Assembly: GCA_023267275.1 (NCBI GenBank)
Contig: JAHFNO010000012.1
Span: forward strand, 1 to 43,258
Reading direction: 5' to 3'
DNA length: 43,258 nt
Source: Candidatus Nomurabacteria bacterium
GTDB lineage: Bacteria; Patescibacteriota; Minisyncoccia; Phycocordibacterales; UBA9973
The stretch's first letter is position 1. Each line of letters opens with the position of its first letter. Positions 30,550 to 40,378 of this stretch are shown here, piece by piece. Position numbers and translations under genes: made by a program. The notes under the pieces are model-generated. The model did no database searches and had not been told where the DNA came from. It was given only the letters and a program-made list of their open reading frames with translations.

Positions 30550-31677
30550 TTATCTTTCTGCCAATCCATACTGTGGTGCGCGAAGCGTCAACATCACATC
30601 CCACACCTTTGGATCTTCAAGTCCAAGCGCCCACGCAGAGAATCCGTACAATTTGTTTTCTGTTACAAGAGCGATTTTTCGCTGAAAACTCTTTTGGTCT
30701 TCATACCACGCAGTAAATTTCTTGTTACCACGGAAATAGGTTACAAAAGAAACGCCGAGCTCATCAGACCAACCCTTTTTTATGTACGATTTTGATTTCA
30801 AAACTTCTGCAACTGCAGGATATCCTCGAACATGGTCAATCGTACTAGTCTTATCACGCCAAATCCATGCATACGTTGGCACACCAAGTGAAACTTTTTC
30901 TGCAGGAATGCGTGCAAGCGTATAACCAAGAACAGTTTGTACAAATGGAATAGAAGCTACTGGACCTACCGAACGAGAATCGTCGTATGCCATCACTGAA
31001 ACAAAGTCGGCCACGGCGCCAATCGCATGATAATCAAATGTGCCAGTCCAATTGTCCCACGAACCATCACCATAATCGGCTGGGTTGTCTGAATGCCGTG
31101 GAGCCATTGCTACTGAAAGTTGCAAGCCGGCAGCATGAAATTGTGGAACGCTTTTTGCCACAAATACTGAATACAAATCTTTGTCGCTCGCTTGCATGTG
31201 TTCGAAGTCGTATTGAAATCCAAGATACCCTTTGTCTTTGGCCTCAGCAATGAGCGCTGCGATGAGATTGTCTTGGGCAATCGTGTTCATCAAAAAATTG
31301 TGCATTCCACTCTGGCTGAAATTCTGATTGATGATGAGTGGCATCACTTGTGCCCCTGCATTGTGTGCAATTTTCAAAACTTCCGTGCTTGGCTCCCCCA
31401 AAAGCGTACCGTCTTCTTTTGCCGCATATATTTGTGGAGCAATAATATCCATCGAGTTGATATGCGTGCGCAGCGATGCGATTGCGGCTTTAGAATTTGT
31501 TACATAGAGCAAGGCATGCGGAGAAACCCCCGGCACCTGTGCCGTGGTCTGCGCAAAAACCGGTTGTGCTGAGAGTATGAGTGCAGAAAAAAATATGACG
31601 AATGCAATACGTGATACGAAAGATGATTGTAGAGTTCGTGTGTAACGTGAGTAAATGAATTTCATGACTGGATTCAT
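30550..31677 (-). CDS. Secreted GH18-like glycoside hydrolase
   Basis: Signal-like N-terminus, GFQYDFEHM (DxE catalytic region), SVMAYDD, SLGVPTYAWIW. Confidence 0.85.
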   Translation of the reverse strand: MNPVMKFIYSRYTRTLQSSFVSRIAFVIFFSALILSAQPVFAQTTAQVPGVSPHALLYVTNSKAAIASLRTHINSMDIIAPQIYAAKEDGTLLGEPSTEVLKIAHNAGAQVMPLIINQNFSQSGMHNFLMNTIAQDNLIAALIAEAKDKGYLGFQYDFEHMQASDKDLYSVFVAKSVPQFHAAGLQLSVAMAPRHSDNPADYGDGSWDNWTGTFDYHAIGAVADFVSVMAYDDSRSVGPVASIPFVQTVLGYTLARIPAEKVSLGVPTYAWIWRDKTSTIDHVRGYPAVAEVLKSKSYIKKGWSDELGVSFVTYFRGNKKFTAWYEDQKSFQRKIALVTENKLYGFSAWALGLEDPKVWDVMLTLRAPQYGLAER

Positions 31678-31719
31678 TTATTGTATCATTCTTTTTTCCA
31701 TTTTTTCCGAAAAAATGTG

Positions 31720-31767
31720 AATTCGCCTAGGTCTTGCCTAGGCGTCTAGGCAAGACCTAGGCGAATT
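31720..31767. terminator. 22-bp perfect hairpin built from CCTAGG units
   Basis: AATTCGCCTAGGTCTTGCCTAG GCGT CTAGGCAAGACCTAGGCGAATT. Confidence 0.85.
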
Positions 31768-31888
31768 TTGTTCATTGTTCATTGATTTTATGTCCTCTTG
31801 GCTTAATTGTGCTATAATAAATGTGTCGATTTTTTTAGTGGTTTTACTTAGAACACTACTATGCTCGGAGGACACTAATATTTTCGCC

Positions 31889-31918
31889 CAAAGGGACAGC
31901 TCACGCTGTCCCTTTGGT
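31889..31918 (+). promoter_or_regulatory. Leader hairpin upstream of the ATP-grasp gene
   Basis: CCAAAGGGACAGC TCAC GCTGTCCCTTTGG. Confidence 0.5.
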
Positions 31919-31939
31919 TTATCCGCTCGCACTTTTTTT

Positions 31940-33154
31940 ATGACATCCAACCATCAAGCCATTCCAAAAATAACCTGTAGCGCCTGCGGAACAAGTCCAG
32001 TCAATCATCGACTCTTTTTTACGATGAGCATTGTCGACGACGTGCTTCATATCACAATGGGAACGCTCTTTGGATGGATTCGTGTTCCCCGCGAAGGTGT
32101 CATTGCAAATACTCTCTCCGCTGGACTCGTTGGATTTTTTCGATTGCTCGGCCTGGCACGCTTCACATCTGATAGTGCAAAAGTTGCGAGCGGTCGTTCT
32201 GAACTCATTTGGGAAGAAGCCAAGCGTCGCGGAATTGAAATGCAACAAATCATCATGTTTGGAAAACCGCTTGAACAATACCGCGCAAAGATTGGCAAAG
32301 GAAATACTGCGTGGGTGTATTTTCAAAGTATTCCCATTCCCTATTGGCTTCCACAAAAAGGCTACGATTGGGTAGACGACAAATTCAAACTCTCACATGT
32401 ATTAGAGAGTCATGACATCCCCGCTCCAAAAGCACGCCGAGTATTTTCTTTTTCTGCTGCAAAAAAAGCGTTTGAATCACTCGACAAACCAGTCATCGTC
32501 AAACCACGTTCTGGCAGTCGCGGTCGTCACACCACAACAAATATTAAAACAGTTGAGGAGCTCGCATTCGCACACAAACTTGCTCGAGAAATTGCGCTCG
32601 ATCTTGTCGTAGAAGAACATTTGTTTGGTGCCGTGTATCGGGCGACCGTGGTCAACAACAAACTTGTTGGATTTTTCTGTGCCGAACCACCTCGCATCAT
32701 GGGTGATGGAATACACACCGTACAAGAATTGATTGAATTAAAAAATGCGAATCGTCCGGAAAAAATTTCTGCGATTCGCGTGAGCGATGACACACTCGCT
32801 TTCATTGCTCGAGCGGGATACACACTCGAAAGTGTCGTACCGAAAGATGTGATACTCGACCTCTCTGCCAAGACCGGAAGATTTTATGGTGGATACACAC
32901 GCGAGATGCTTCCCGATGTACATCCAAAACTCCACGAATATTTCCGTCGTGCGGGTGAAGCTGTCGAAGCATCTATTGTTGGATTTGACTGCATCATCGG
33001 AGACCCAACTGCCGATCCAGACACACAAAAATGGGGCATCATCGAATGCAACTCGCTCCCCTTCATCGATCTCCACTATTACGCATACGAAGGCGCACCA
33101 AAAGATATTGCAAAAGACATCTGGGATTTGTGGGAAGAAAGAGCTAGGCGCTAG
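31940..33154 (+). CDS. ATP-grasp family protein
   Basis: KPVIVKPRSGSRGRHTT, VVEEHLFGAVYRATVVNNKLVGFF, WGIIECNSLPFIDLH; start MTSNHQ preferred over the longer track ORF. Confidence 0.75.
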   Translation: MTSNHQAIPKITCSACGTSPVNHRLFFTMSIVDDVLHITMGTLFGWIRVPREGVIANTLSAGLVGFFRLLGLARFTSDSAKVASGRSELIWEEAKRRGIEMQQIIMFGKPLEQYRAKIGKGNTAWVYFQSIPIPYWLPQKGYDWVDDKFKLSHVLESHDIPAPKARRVFSFSAAKKAFESLDKPVIVKPRSGSRGRHTTTNIKTVEELAFAHKLAREIALDLVVEEHLFGAVYRATVVNNKLVGFFCAEPPRIMGDGIHTVQELIELKNANRPEKISAIRVSDDTLAFIARAGYTLESVVPKDVILDLSAKTGRFYGGYTREMLPDVHPKLHEYFRRAGEAVEASIVGFDCIIGDPTADPDTQKWGIIECNSLPFIDLHYYAYEGAPKDIAKDIWDLWEERARR

Positions 33155-33236
33155 ATTATTAGGCTCTAGGAAATACAACAAAACCCGCGGGTCGAGGGCG
33201 GGTTGTTGTGCTGTATATATTTTTCTTTTCAAAAAG

Positions 33237-33911
33237 TTAGTTTGTCTTGCCCATCATCTTTCTTACCATTCCACCAAGTTTTGAGGTGGCTGAGTCAATG
33301 ATTTTTGTTGCAGTGATTGTAGTACCATTTATTGTACCGATAGCTACAATTCTATCTCCTATTTTCACATCAGCGATTGTTTCTGCTGTTTGTGCGTGAT
33401 TGCCTTTTACAATCTGTGCAGCTGTTGCATCTACTGTGTATGTCGCATTTTTCATATCAGTGATGGTAATAGTATTTCCTGAGATTGCAGTGACGTGTCC
33501 AGCAAATACGGTGCGGTCAAAATATGACTTGTCTGTGATCATTTTTGCAGCAACGTTTGTTGTTGTTACTGTTCCACGAACGTTGAGCATATCACCAGTC
33601 TGAATGTTTGCGAGTGTTTCTGCTACGGGTTTGGTGGGATACTTTGCATTTGTTGCATCAACGGTATAGACAATGCCGGCTTTCGTTGTAAGCGTGATTG
33701 TTGATCCAACGATTGTGGTAACAGTTCCATTGATTGCGTGGAATCCTTTCATTCCCCCTTTCTTCATTTCACCTTTGCCATGCATTGATGATGGAGCAGT
33801 AGGATTTACTTGTGTGGTCGGTGCACTTTGCGCAAATGTTGCGAGTGGCAATGCTACGATAGATGCCACAATGAGTCCTTTTGTGATTGTTTTTGTATAA
33901 GTATTGTTCAT
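33237..33911 (-). CDS. Secreted DUF5666-like repeat protein
   Basis: Signal peptide; repeats such as GTVTTIVGSTITLTTKAGIVYTVDAT and GHVTAISGNTITITDMKNATYTVDAT. Confidence 0.7.
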   Translation of the reverse strand: MNNTYTKTITKGLIVASIVALPLATFAQSAPTTQVNPTAPSSMHGKGEMKKGGMKGFHAINGTVTTIVGSTITLTTKAGIVYTVDATNAKYPTKPVAETLANIQTGDMLNVRGTVTTTNVAAKMITDKSYFDRTVFAGHVTAISGNTITITDMKNATYTVDATAAQIVKGNHAQTAETIADVKIGDRIVAIGTINGTTITATKIIDSATSKLGGMVRKMMGKTN

Positions 33912-34116
33912 TATTCTTTATATTGATTAATTTTATGCAGTGTTAAAATTCGACCTGCACAAATAATACGGATAGTTCACAACCTTTGGTGCATAAAATC
34001 GTACTCCCCTTTGTGTCATCCTTGATTCAGCAGAATCACCTCTTGGAGGCTACTTGATTCAGGATCCATGCTGTATAAAAATAGAATTTTGTAATTTTAA
34101 AGTATAAAATAAACGT

Positions 34117-35160
34117 ATGTCATTTTTCTCAAATCGTAAAAAACTTTTCTCCCTCACACTTTGGGCACTCATCACTCTGTCTGGCGCACTTTTTGGCAAG
34201 ACAGTTTATACAAATAAATTTGTTTTAGAGAGCAGTCGCGGAACACTCCCCTCAATATCGCTTCCGGCAAATACGTTGTCACTTTTTTCTGAACCTGAAA
34301 CCGGAATCACTCCCGTACTCAACATGCTTGCAGGCGCACAAACATCGATTGATTTGATTATGTATGATTTTAAAGATATGGCGGTAGCAAAGGCGCTCGT
34401 GGCAAAGCACGCGGACGGCGTAGCCGTCCGCGTGCTCCTCGATCATGGCTACTACGGCAAACCAGACAAAAAGAATGACGATATGTTTGCCTACTTTCAG
34501 AAAAATGGCGTGCCTGTAGAGTGGACTCCGGCAACATTTGCCCTCACTCACCAAAAGACAATCGTTGTCGACAACACAAAGGCACTCATCATGACATTCA
34601 ATCTCACGCCACAATATTACGCGACTGGACGCGACTTTGGTATTTTTGATGTCGATACAAAAGATGTTGCTGCGATAGAAAAAACATTTACTGCCGACTG
34701 GAACAAAGAACAAATCGGGCCACAATTCGGCGAGGATTTAGTCTGGAGCCCAAATGCAGAAAACGATTTGATTACGCTTATCGATAGTGCAAAAGAAAAT
34801 CTCCTCGTCTACAACGAAGAGATGGCGGACCAAAAAATAATTACCGCACTCGAAGATGCGGCGAGTCGTGGCGTATCTGTGCAAGTAGTCATGACGAATG
34901 CCGGCAATTGGCGCACGGCATTTGTGGCACTGCGCAATGCAGGTGTTTCGATTCACACGTTTTCTGGATCGAAGTCGCTCTACATTCATGCAAAGATGAT
35001 CATCGCCGACGAATCCTACGGATTCGTCGGCTCCCAAAATTTCTCCGCAAATTCCCTTCTCAAAAACCGCGAGCTCGGCATCTTCATCACCGACCCCACA
35101 ATTCTTGGTTCACTCGAAAAAACATTTGCGCAAGATTACGCAAACGGAAAACCATTTTAG
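34117..35160 (+). CDS. Phospholipase D-like (cardiolipin synthase-like) protein
   Basis: Two HKD-type motifs: HQKTIVVDNTKALIMTFN and HAKMIIADESYGFVGSQNFS. Confidence 0.9.
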   Translation: MSFFSNRKKLFSLTLWALITLSGALFGKTVYTNKFVLESSRGTLPSISLPANTLSLFSEPETGITPVLNMLAGAQTSIDLIMYDFKDMAVAKALVAKHADGVAVRVLLDHGYYGKPDKKNDDMFAYFQKNGVPVEWTPATFALTHQKTIVVDNTKALIMTFNLTPQYYATGRDFGIFDVDTKDVAAIEKTFTADWNKEQIGPQFGEDLVWSPNAENDLITLIDSAKENLLVYNEEMADQKIITALEDAASRGVSVQVVMTNAGNWRTAFVALRNAGVSIHTFSGSKSLYIHAKMIIADESYGFVGSQNFSANSLLKNRELGIFITDPTILGSLEKTFAQDYANGKPF

Positions 35161-35165
35161 AAAGA

Positions 35166-35405
35166 TTAGTTAAAAAAATATTTCTCGGCTTCTTCTTTAC
35201 CAAAACAAATTTCAAAATCTTTTACGATTCCATGAATCAAGCCTTTCTTGAGCGAATCATGCAATGGAATCGTTACATGATAGGAAAAATTATCATTTTT
35301 TAACGTAAGACGAACATGACTCCCTGTGGTTCTTGCTACAATAAATCCATGAGATTCAAAAATCTTAACAACCTCTTTTCCGGAAAGTTGTTTTAATTTG
35401 TTCAT
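35166..35405 (-). CDS. hicA: HicA-like toxin
   Basis: LSGKEVVKIFESHGFIVARTTGSHVRLT, VTIPLHDSLKKGLIHGIVKD. Confidence 0.9.
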   Translation of the reverse strand: MNKLKQLSGKEVVKIFESHGFIVARTTGSHVRLTLKNDNFSYHVTIPLHDSLKKGLIHGIVKDFEICFGKEEAEKYFFN

Positions 35406-35408
35406 ATA

Positions 35409-35636
35409 CTAGGCGAGTGCCGGCAAGGCAAAATTGACCATAATTGGAACAGGATTTGTATTTTTTTCAGTCTCTCCAAAATAGCACTCGGTTGCTTCTT
35501 TAATATTCTGAACAACTTCATCAAGTGTTTCGCCCTGTGTGTAAATAGAAAAACCAACGGCCTGAGCAGTATAACCACCTTCTTCGGCGTCCTGAATAAA
35601 AAATTGGAGTATTCTTGGCTTTTTCATGCTTTGCAT
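35409..35636 (-). CDS. hicB: HicB-like antitoxin
   Basis: FIQDAEEGGYTAQAVGFSIYTQGETLDEVVQNIKEATECYF. Confidence 0.88.
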   Translation of the reverse strand: MQSMKKPRILQFFIQDAEEGGYTAQAVGFSIYTQGETLDEVVQNIKEATECYFGETEKNTNPVPIMVNFALPALA

Positions 35637-35665
35637 TATACCATAATACTCACAAAAAAGAAAAT

Positions 35666-36085
35666 TTAGAGTGTTGCAATGATCGCACCCATTACAAGTA
35701 TTACAATAAGACTGCATCCTGCTTCAAACATCCAAAGCTTGTACGACTTCCCCATCCAGATAACTTCAATAGAACTCGACGTAACAAGAAATCCAACCCA
35801 AACCAAAAATCCACAAAGTAATCCATTCCAAAGTGCGGAACTACTCATGAGTGGCGAAGTAGACGCAAGAACGTACACCATTGCGAGCGCAAATGCAGTG
35901 ACGAGATTGACTACAAAATTCCAAATCATCTGTCCGTACATATCGGACATTTTTTCATTGCCGGTCGGATGAATATTTGCCAAACGCATCCAAGTCTTCC
36001 CCAGGAGTGGACCGTGAAATAGAAAACCTAATACAAAAGCGACGATAGCCGCAACGAGCACTGGAAGAAAATGAATTGATATCAT
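35666..36085 (-). CDS. DUF1761-like membrane protein
   Basis: VLGFLFHGPLLGKTWMRLANIH and multi-TM pattern. Confidence 0.7.
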   Translation of the reverse strand: MISIHFLPVLVAAIVAFVLGFLFHGPLLGKTWMRLANIHPTGNEKMSDMYGQMIWNFVVNLVTAFALAMVYVLASTSPLMSSSALWNGLLCGFLVWVGFLVTSSSIEVIWMGKSYKLWMFEAGCSLIVILVMGAIIATL

Positions 36086-36129
36086 ATGTTTTACAATCTA
36101 AGAATAATGGATTCATTGTAGCAAAATAA

Positions 36130-36717
36130 TTATTTGAGTTTCATACATGAATAAATAACTTTGGAATCAATCCAACTATTAATTACATCGATGCTATTCT
36201 CTGGTCCACCACACCGATAGATTTCAATGAAAGGATCTTTATCTAAAATTAATGAATATAATTGATTGGGTGTTATCGAAGATGCAAGCATTCGGGAATA
36301 TTGTGCGATTGTTAGATTAAGAAATGCTCCATCCGGACTTCCAGCGCCCGGCATTTTTCCAAGGAAATATCCATTATGAAGAGCTACGGGGTACTGATTA
36401 ACTACATCAGACGGTGCGGGATAAGCAATTATTTTAGTTTTATCAGGAGACAAAACGACGGAAACGAATTTTTGATAATCAGTTTTTGTCTTATAAATAA
36501 TAACTTGAGGTAATGCAGTAGAGTTCTGCTGTTTTGAAATTAAATCATCTGAAACCTGTGAGCTGGTTTGGTTATTTTGCTGATTACTCTCCGAAGTTAC
36601 AATTGGAATATCGAGGGTCTTTTGCGATACTCGAGTATTATTTTTCCACACATAAAAACCAACTCCAATAATAAGAATTGCGATTGAAACGATAAATATT
36701 TTTTTCATAATTTTCAT
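36130..36717 (-). CDS. Hypothetical protein with N-terminal TM anchor
   Basis: MKKIFIVSIAILIIGVGFYVWKNN, then soluble domain. Confidence 0.55.
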   Translation of the reverse strand: MKIMKKIFIVSIAILIIGVGFYVWKNNTRVSQKTLDIPIVTSESNQQNNQTSSQVSDDLISKQQNSTALPQVIIYKTKTDYQKFVSVVLSPDKTKIIAYPAPSDVVNQYPVALHNGYFLGKMPGAGSPDGAFLNLTIAQYSRMLASSITPNQLYSLILDKDPFIEIYRCGGPENSIDVINSWIDSKVIYSCMKLK

Positions 36718-36784
36718 TATAGCGCAATCCTAAACTTTGGAGTAACAAGATCTTTATCTCTATTAAATCCCTACTGCGGAGACG

Positions 36785-36916
36785 GAGAGACCGCGAGTAC
36801 GCTTTTCGGCTCCGAAATTTTTCTCGTCGCCACTCAAAAAATTTCTAGCCGCCGGATTGCCGACATGCCGTGCTCGGCGCGTAGACCGGCAATCCGTTCG
36901 AATCTCGCCCTCTCTC
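36785..36916 (+). ncRNA. Candidate structured RNA (strand uncertain)
   Basis: Closing stem GAGAGA-CC-GCGAG / CTCGC-CC-TCTCTC; inner hairpins including CGGATTGCCG / CGGCAATCCG; no ORF. Confidence 0.4.
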
Positions 36917-36927
36917 GCAACGACAAA

Positions 36928-36955
36928 CCGAAAAAGTCCTAACTGACTTTTTCGG
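36928..36955. terminator. Terminator-like hairpin
   Basis: CCGAAAAAGTC ctaact GACTTTTTCGG. Confidence 0.55.
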
Positions 36956-37048
36956 GTCGATTGCGGGCCACTCGGGATTCAAACTTTCGACTGCAAGCCA
37001 TATAAGGGTATATTAGCACATTCGACTGCTCAAATTTTAGGCACTCGC

Positions 37049-37140
37049 GTCTACATCTCATTTTTGTAAATGGCATGAATGGCAACCAAAAACGCGGTTT
37101 CAGGCACCTTGCCATTCACAACAAAAAGTAAAGTGTAGAC
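37049..37140. ncRNA. Candidate nested-hairpin structure in non-coding DNA
   Basis: GTCTACA/TGTAGAC outer stem, GAATGGCAA/TTGCCATTC inner stem. Confidence 0.3.
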
Positions 37141-37231
37141 AGTTTGCCGAAAGTGTTGCCAAATTTTAACATCCGTGTCGTTTCGATCACCCGGGGATTG
37201 CGAATGCTAGCGAGCCGCATATAATTGAAAT

Positions 37232-37654
37232 ATGGAAGCGAAACAAATTTCTCTCCAAGTTAAAAGAGGCGGCGTAATCGAAATAGTCGGTCGATTTTTA
37301 AAGAACGCCTCGGACAAAATTTTCTCGCTATCCAAACCAAACAGTGCGCTGTATCTTAATGTCAGTTCCGCAGATACATTTTTCGACGGTGAAGACGGCG
37401 GTCTCGTCATGAACTTCAAAGTCGGAGAGCATATCAAAAATGAGGTCAGGAAAAATCCGGATTTTCTTCCAAAGGTAGTTAGCTCAACTGACATTCCATT
37501 TCTCTTCGAGAGAATGCAGGATCGTGAACGCGAGCAGTACGGAAAGTCATTCGCGGATATGAGTATCGATGAACTTCTTGCAAACGAAGAATTCGTCAGA
37601 GAGTTATTCACCGAAGCTCCTACTATGCGAGAACTTGCATGTGCTAGGATATAG
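37232..37654 (+). CDS. Hypothetical protein, phage-like module
   Basis: 140 aa ORF, higher-GC style shared with downstream genes. Confidence 0.55.
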   Translation: MEAKQISLQVKRGGVIEIVGRFLKNASDKIFSLSKPNSALYLNVSSADTFFDGEDGGLVMNFKVGEHIKNEVRKNPDFLPKVVSSTDIPFLFERMQDREREQYGKSFADMSIDELLANEEFVRELFTEAPTMRELACARI

Positions 37655-37717
37655 AGGTGCGAAAGTGCTGTGCTCAAATTAAAGACAACCAGTTAGCCGA
37701 CTACGTCTAGAACGTAA

Positions 37718-37800
37718 CCCGCATAACTCGAATAAAAGCCTAAGTGCGTCAACTTTATGTTGGCATCCTAAGTCTTTCTGTCGAGAAATGCGGGCTTTTA
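37718..37800 (+). promoter_or_regulatory. Structured leader with competing stems upstream of the ParB-methyltransferase
   Basis: CCCGCAT/ATGCGGG and CTCGA/TCGAG versus AAAAGCC/GGCTTTT. Confidence 0.35.
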
Positions 37801-37840
37801 TTTTGTCTTCTTTATTAATTTAAGAACAAAAGTAATTGTC

Positions 37841-39214
37841 ATGCCTAAAAAACAATCTCAGTCGCCCAAGCGACAAATCACCGATGCCGAAGCTACGGCA
37901 ATCGGCAAGCATATTGAAAAGATTAAGAAAATAAATGTATCGCCAAAACTCGCGTGGCATACGGAACTCCGCAAGGTCAAAGACCTCGTTCCGTACGACA
38001 AGAATCCGCGCATCATTACCAAACTCGAAGAAGACAACATGGACAAGTCTCTCGACGAGAACGGCTACGTCGAACTCATTGCCATCAATACGAACAACGT
38101 CATCGTTGCAGGTCACAGAAGATGGGAGGCACTCATGCGCCTCGGTCGTGGCGAAGAAGACATCGAGGTACGCGTGCCGGATCGCATGCTCAGTAAAAAA
38201 GAATTCCGCGCGTATCTCCTCATTTCAAATCGCTCCGGCGGTGCATGGGACTGGACGCGCCTCGGTGCGGACTTCGATCTCGGTGAACTCTTGAATGCCG
38301 GATTCGACAGCATGGATTTGAGTCATATCTTCGACGACAACTTCCAAGTCGAAGATGACGCTTTCCATCTTGAAAAAGAAATCGAGGAAGCAAAGACGAC
38401 GGATATCAAACTCGGAGATTTGTACCAATTTGGAAATCATTTCATGATCTGTGGAGACAGCACAAAATCGGAAACGGTTGCTAAGCTCGTCGGCTCAGCG
38501 AAGATGGATGTCATCAACATAGATTTTCCGTATAACATTGGCGTGGACTATTCCGCCGGAATCGGTGGCAAGCAGAACTACGGCGGACAAACGAATGATA
38601 AAAAATCAGATCCAGATTACCGCATATTTCTCGTAAGCATTCTCAAGAACGCGCTCTCGGTCGCACAGAAAGACTGCCATGTCTTCTCATGGCTAGATGA
38701 AAAGTACCTCGGTATGCTTCAGGAAATTTACAAAGAAATCGGAGTCGCGTTCAAACGTCTCTGCATCTGGGCGAAAGGACCCCACAACCCGACCCCTAAG
38801 ATTGCCTTTAACAGGGCGGTCGAACTTTGTATGTATGGCATAATAGGTCGCCCGTTTCTTTCCGACAAGATCAAGAACTTGAATGAATTCCAGAACAAGG
38901 AAACAAGCACCGGTAATAGACTCATCGAGGACATTCTCGACATGTTCCAGATATGGATTGCGAAGCGACTGCCCGGAAGCGAATACGAGCATCCGACCAT
39001 GAAGCCACCGTCCGTTTACGAAAAATCCATTAGGAGATGCAGTAAACCCGGCGATGCAATTCTCGACTTAACAGCAGGTTCCGGAAGCCTGATGGTCGCC
39101 GCCGAAGCTCTCAAGCGTCGCGCATACTTAGCAGAAATTGAACCAATTTTTTGCCAAGTAATCCTTAACAGATTTAAGAAAATATCCAATGAACCAATCA
39201 AAAAACTCAATTAA
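37841..39214 (+). CDS. ParB-like N-terminal domain fused to DNA methyltransferase
   Basis: LVPYDKNPRIIT...NNVIVAGHRRWEAL (ParB-like); motif IV NIDFPYN, motif I LDLTAGSGSLMVAAE. Confidence 0.88.
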   Translation: MPKKQSQSPKRQITDAEATAIGKHIEKIKKINVSPKLAWHTELRKVKDLVPYDKNPRIITKLEEDNMDKSLDENGYVELIAINTNNVIVAGHRRWEALMRLGRGEEDIEVRVPDRMLSKKEFRAYLLISNRSGGAWDWTRLGADFDLGELLNAGFDSMDLSHIFDDNFQVEDDAFHLEKEIEEAKTTDIKLGDLYQFGNHFMICGDSTKSETVAKLVGSAKMDVINIDFPYNIGVDYSAGIGGKQNYGGQTNDKKSDPDYRIFLVSILKNALSVAQKDCHVFSWLDEKYLGMLQEIYKEIGVAFKRLCIWAKGPHNPTPKIAFNRAVELCMYGIIGRPFLSDKIKNLNEFQNKETSTGNRLIEDILDMFQIWIAKRLPGSEYEHPTMKPPSVYEKSIRRCSKPGDAILDLTAGSGSLMVAAEALKRRAYLAEIEPIFCQVILNRFKKISNEPIKKLN

Positions 39215-39947
39215 GCAGGGCGACATTTTTCGACTCGGCGATAGTATCGTTGCTTGCGGTGACTGTCGCGATATCGCGTTTGTTGCAAAAGTTGTAGGCA
39301 AACAAAAAATTAAGGCAGTGATCACAGATCCACCGTACGGTGTAAATCTTACTGACGGCAAAAAAGGTTTGAAACCGCTTCTCAAAAACAAAAGCATTGC
39401 GAATGATCACCTTCAAAGTGATGCCGAGTATGAGCAGTTCACTAAGGACTGGATCGCGGCAATCGTTCCGCATCTCGAACGCAAAAACGCTTGGTATATT
39501 TTCAACTGTGACAAGATGATATTCGCTCTTCGTAACGGCATGCTTTCTGCCGGAATGAAGTTCGCTCAACTACTCATCTGGGTAAAAACACAAGCAGTCG
39601 TCGGCAGACTCGACTATGCACCACAGCATGAACTCATTGCTTACGGTTGGCATGGCACGCATGAATTTCTCAAGTCAAAAGACAAGAGCGTCATTGTATT
39701 CCCAAGACCGAACAGGAGTCCGTTTCATCCAAGCACCAAGCCTGTCGGACTTGTGCGCCAGCTCATTCTCAACAGTACTCGTATCGGTGATGTTGTGTTT
39801 GATGGCTTTCTCGGCAGTGGTACTGCCGTTCTCGGATGTGAGCAGACGAAGCGCGTATGCATCGGCATCGACTGCGATCCTGAATATATCGCTACAACCA
39901 TTATGCGTTGGGAACACCTTACTAACCTAACCGCACAAAAAATATGA
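39189..39947 (+). CDS. DNA methyltransferase (N4/N6-type)
   Basis: ITDPPYGVNL and DVVFDGFLGSGTAVLGCEQTKRVCIGID. Confidence 0.9.
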   Translation: MNQSKNSIKQGDIFRLGDSIVACGDCRDIAFVAKVVGKQKIKAVITDPPYGVNLTDGKKGLKPLLKNKSIANDHLQSDAEYEQFTKDWIAAIVPHLERKNAWYIFNCDKMIFALRNGMLSAGMKFAQLLIWVKTQAVVGRLDYAPQHELIAYGWHGTHEFLKSKDKSVIVFPRPNRSPFHPSTKPVGLVRQLILNSTRIGDVVFDGFLGSGTAVLGCEQTKRVCIGIDCDPEYIATTIMRWEHLTNLTAQKI

Positions 39948-40378
39948 CGCGCGAAAAAACAATCGAAGACAGACAAAAGCAGATCCGCGAGGCGTTCGTT
40001 GAACAGCTCAAGCGAACGCCGGTCATAGAGCAGGCGTGCCAGAAAGTCGGAACATCCACCTCAACGGTCTGCCGTTGGCGACGCGAGGATAAGAAATGGA
40101 GCGCGGCGGTCGATGCCGCGCTCGCTGAAGGACGACTGTTCATGTCAGACATTGCGGAAACGCAGTTGTTCGCGCTCATTGCCAAGCAAGAGTTCAAGGC
40201 AATTGCGCTCTACCTCACCACGCACAACAAACGATACTCGAAAAAGCTTCAACTCTCTGGAACTGTTGAACATAAGGATGCACCGCTGACGAAAGAACAG
40301 CGCAGACAGATTCGCCACGCGCTCAAACTCTCCTCGCTTAAAAAATATGTCGAAAAAACGCAAAAGAAAAAAGAATAG
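39944..40378 (+). CDS. Terminase small subunit-like HTH protein
   Basis: HTH VIEQACQKVGTSTSTVCRWRREDKKW, NKRYSKKLQLSGT; overlaps TerL start. Confidence 0.75.
   Translation: MTREKTIEDRQKQIREAFVEQLKRTPVIEQACQKVGTSTSTVCRWRREDKKWSAAVDAALAEGRLFMSDIAETQLFALIAKQEFKAIALYLTTHNKRYSKKLQLSGTVEHKDAPLTKEQRRQIRHALKLSSLKKYVEKTQKKKE

Noticed and set aside
31775-31939. N-terminal extension of the ATP-grasp ORF
   Set aside because: Covers a strong leader hairpin (GGGACAGCTCACGCTGTCCC); MTSNHQ at 31940 is a better start.
32738-33232. 164-aa minus-strand ORF opposite the ATP-grasp gene
   Set aside because: Antisense shadow of a well-supported domain protein.
36785-36916. Possible tRNA-Ser (GGAGAGA...TTCGAAT...TCTCTC)
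   Set aside because: The 3' CTCGC strand pairs with GCGAG near the 5' end, not with the bases preceding TTCGAAT; no anticodon arm can be assigned.
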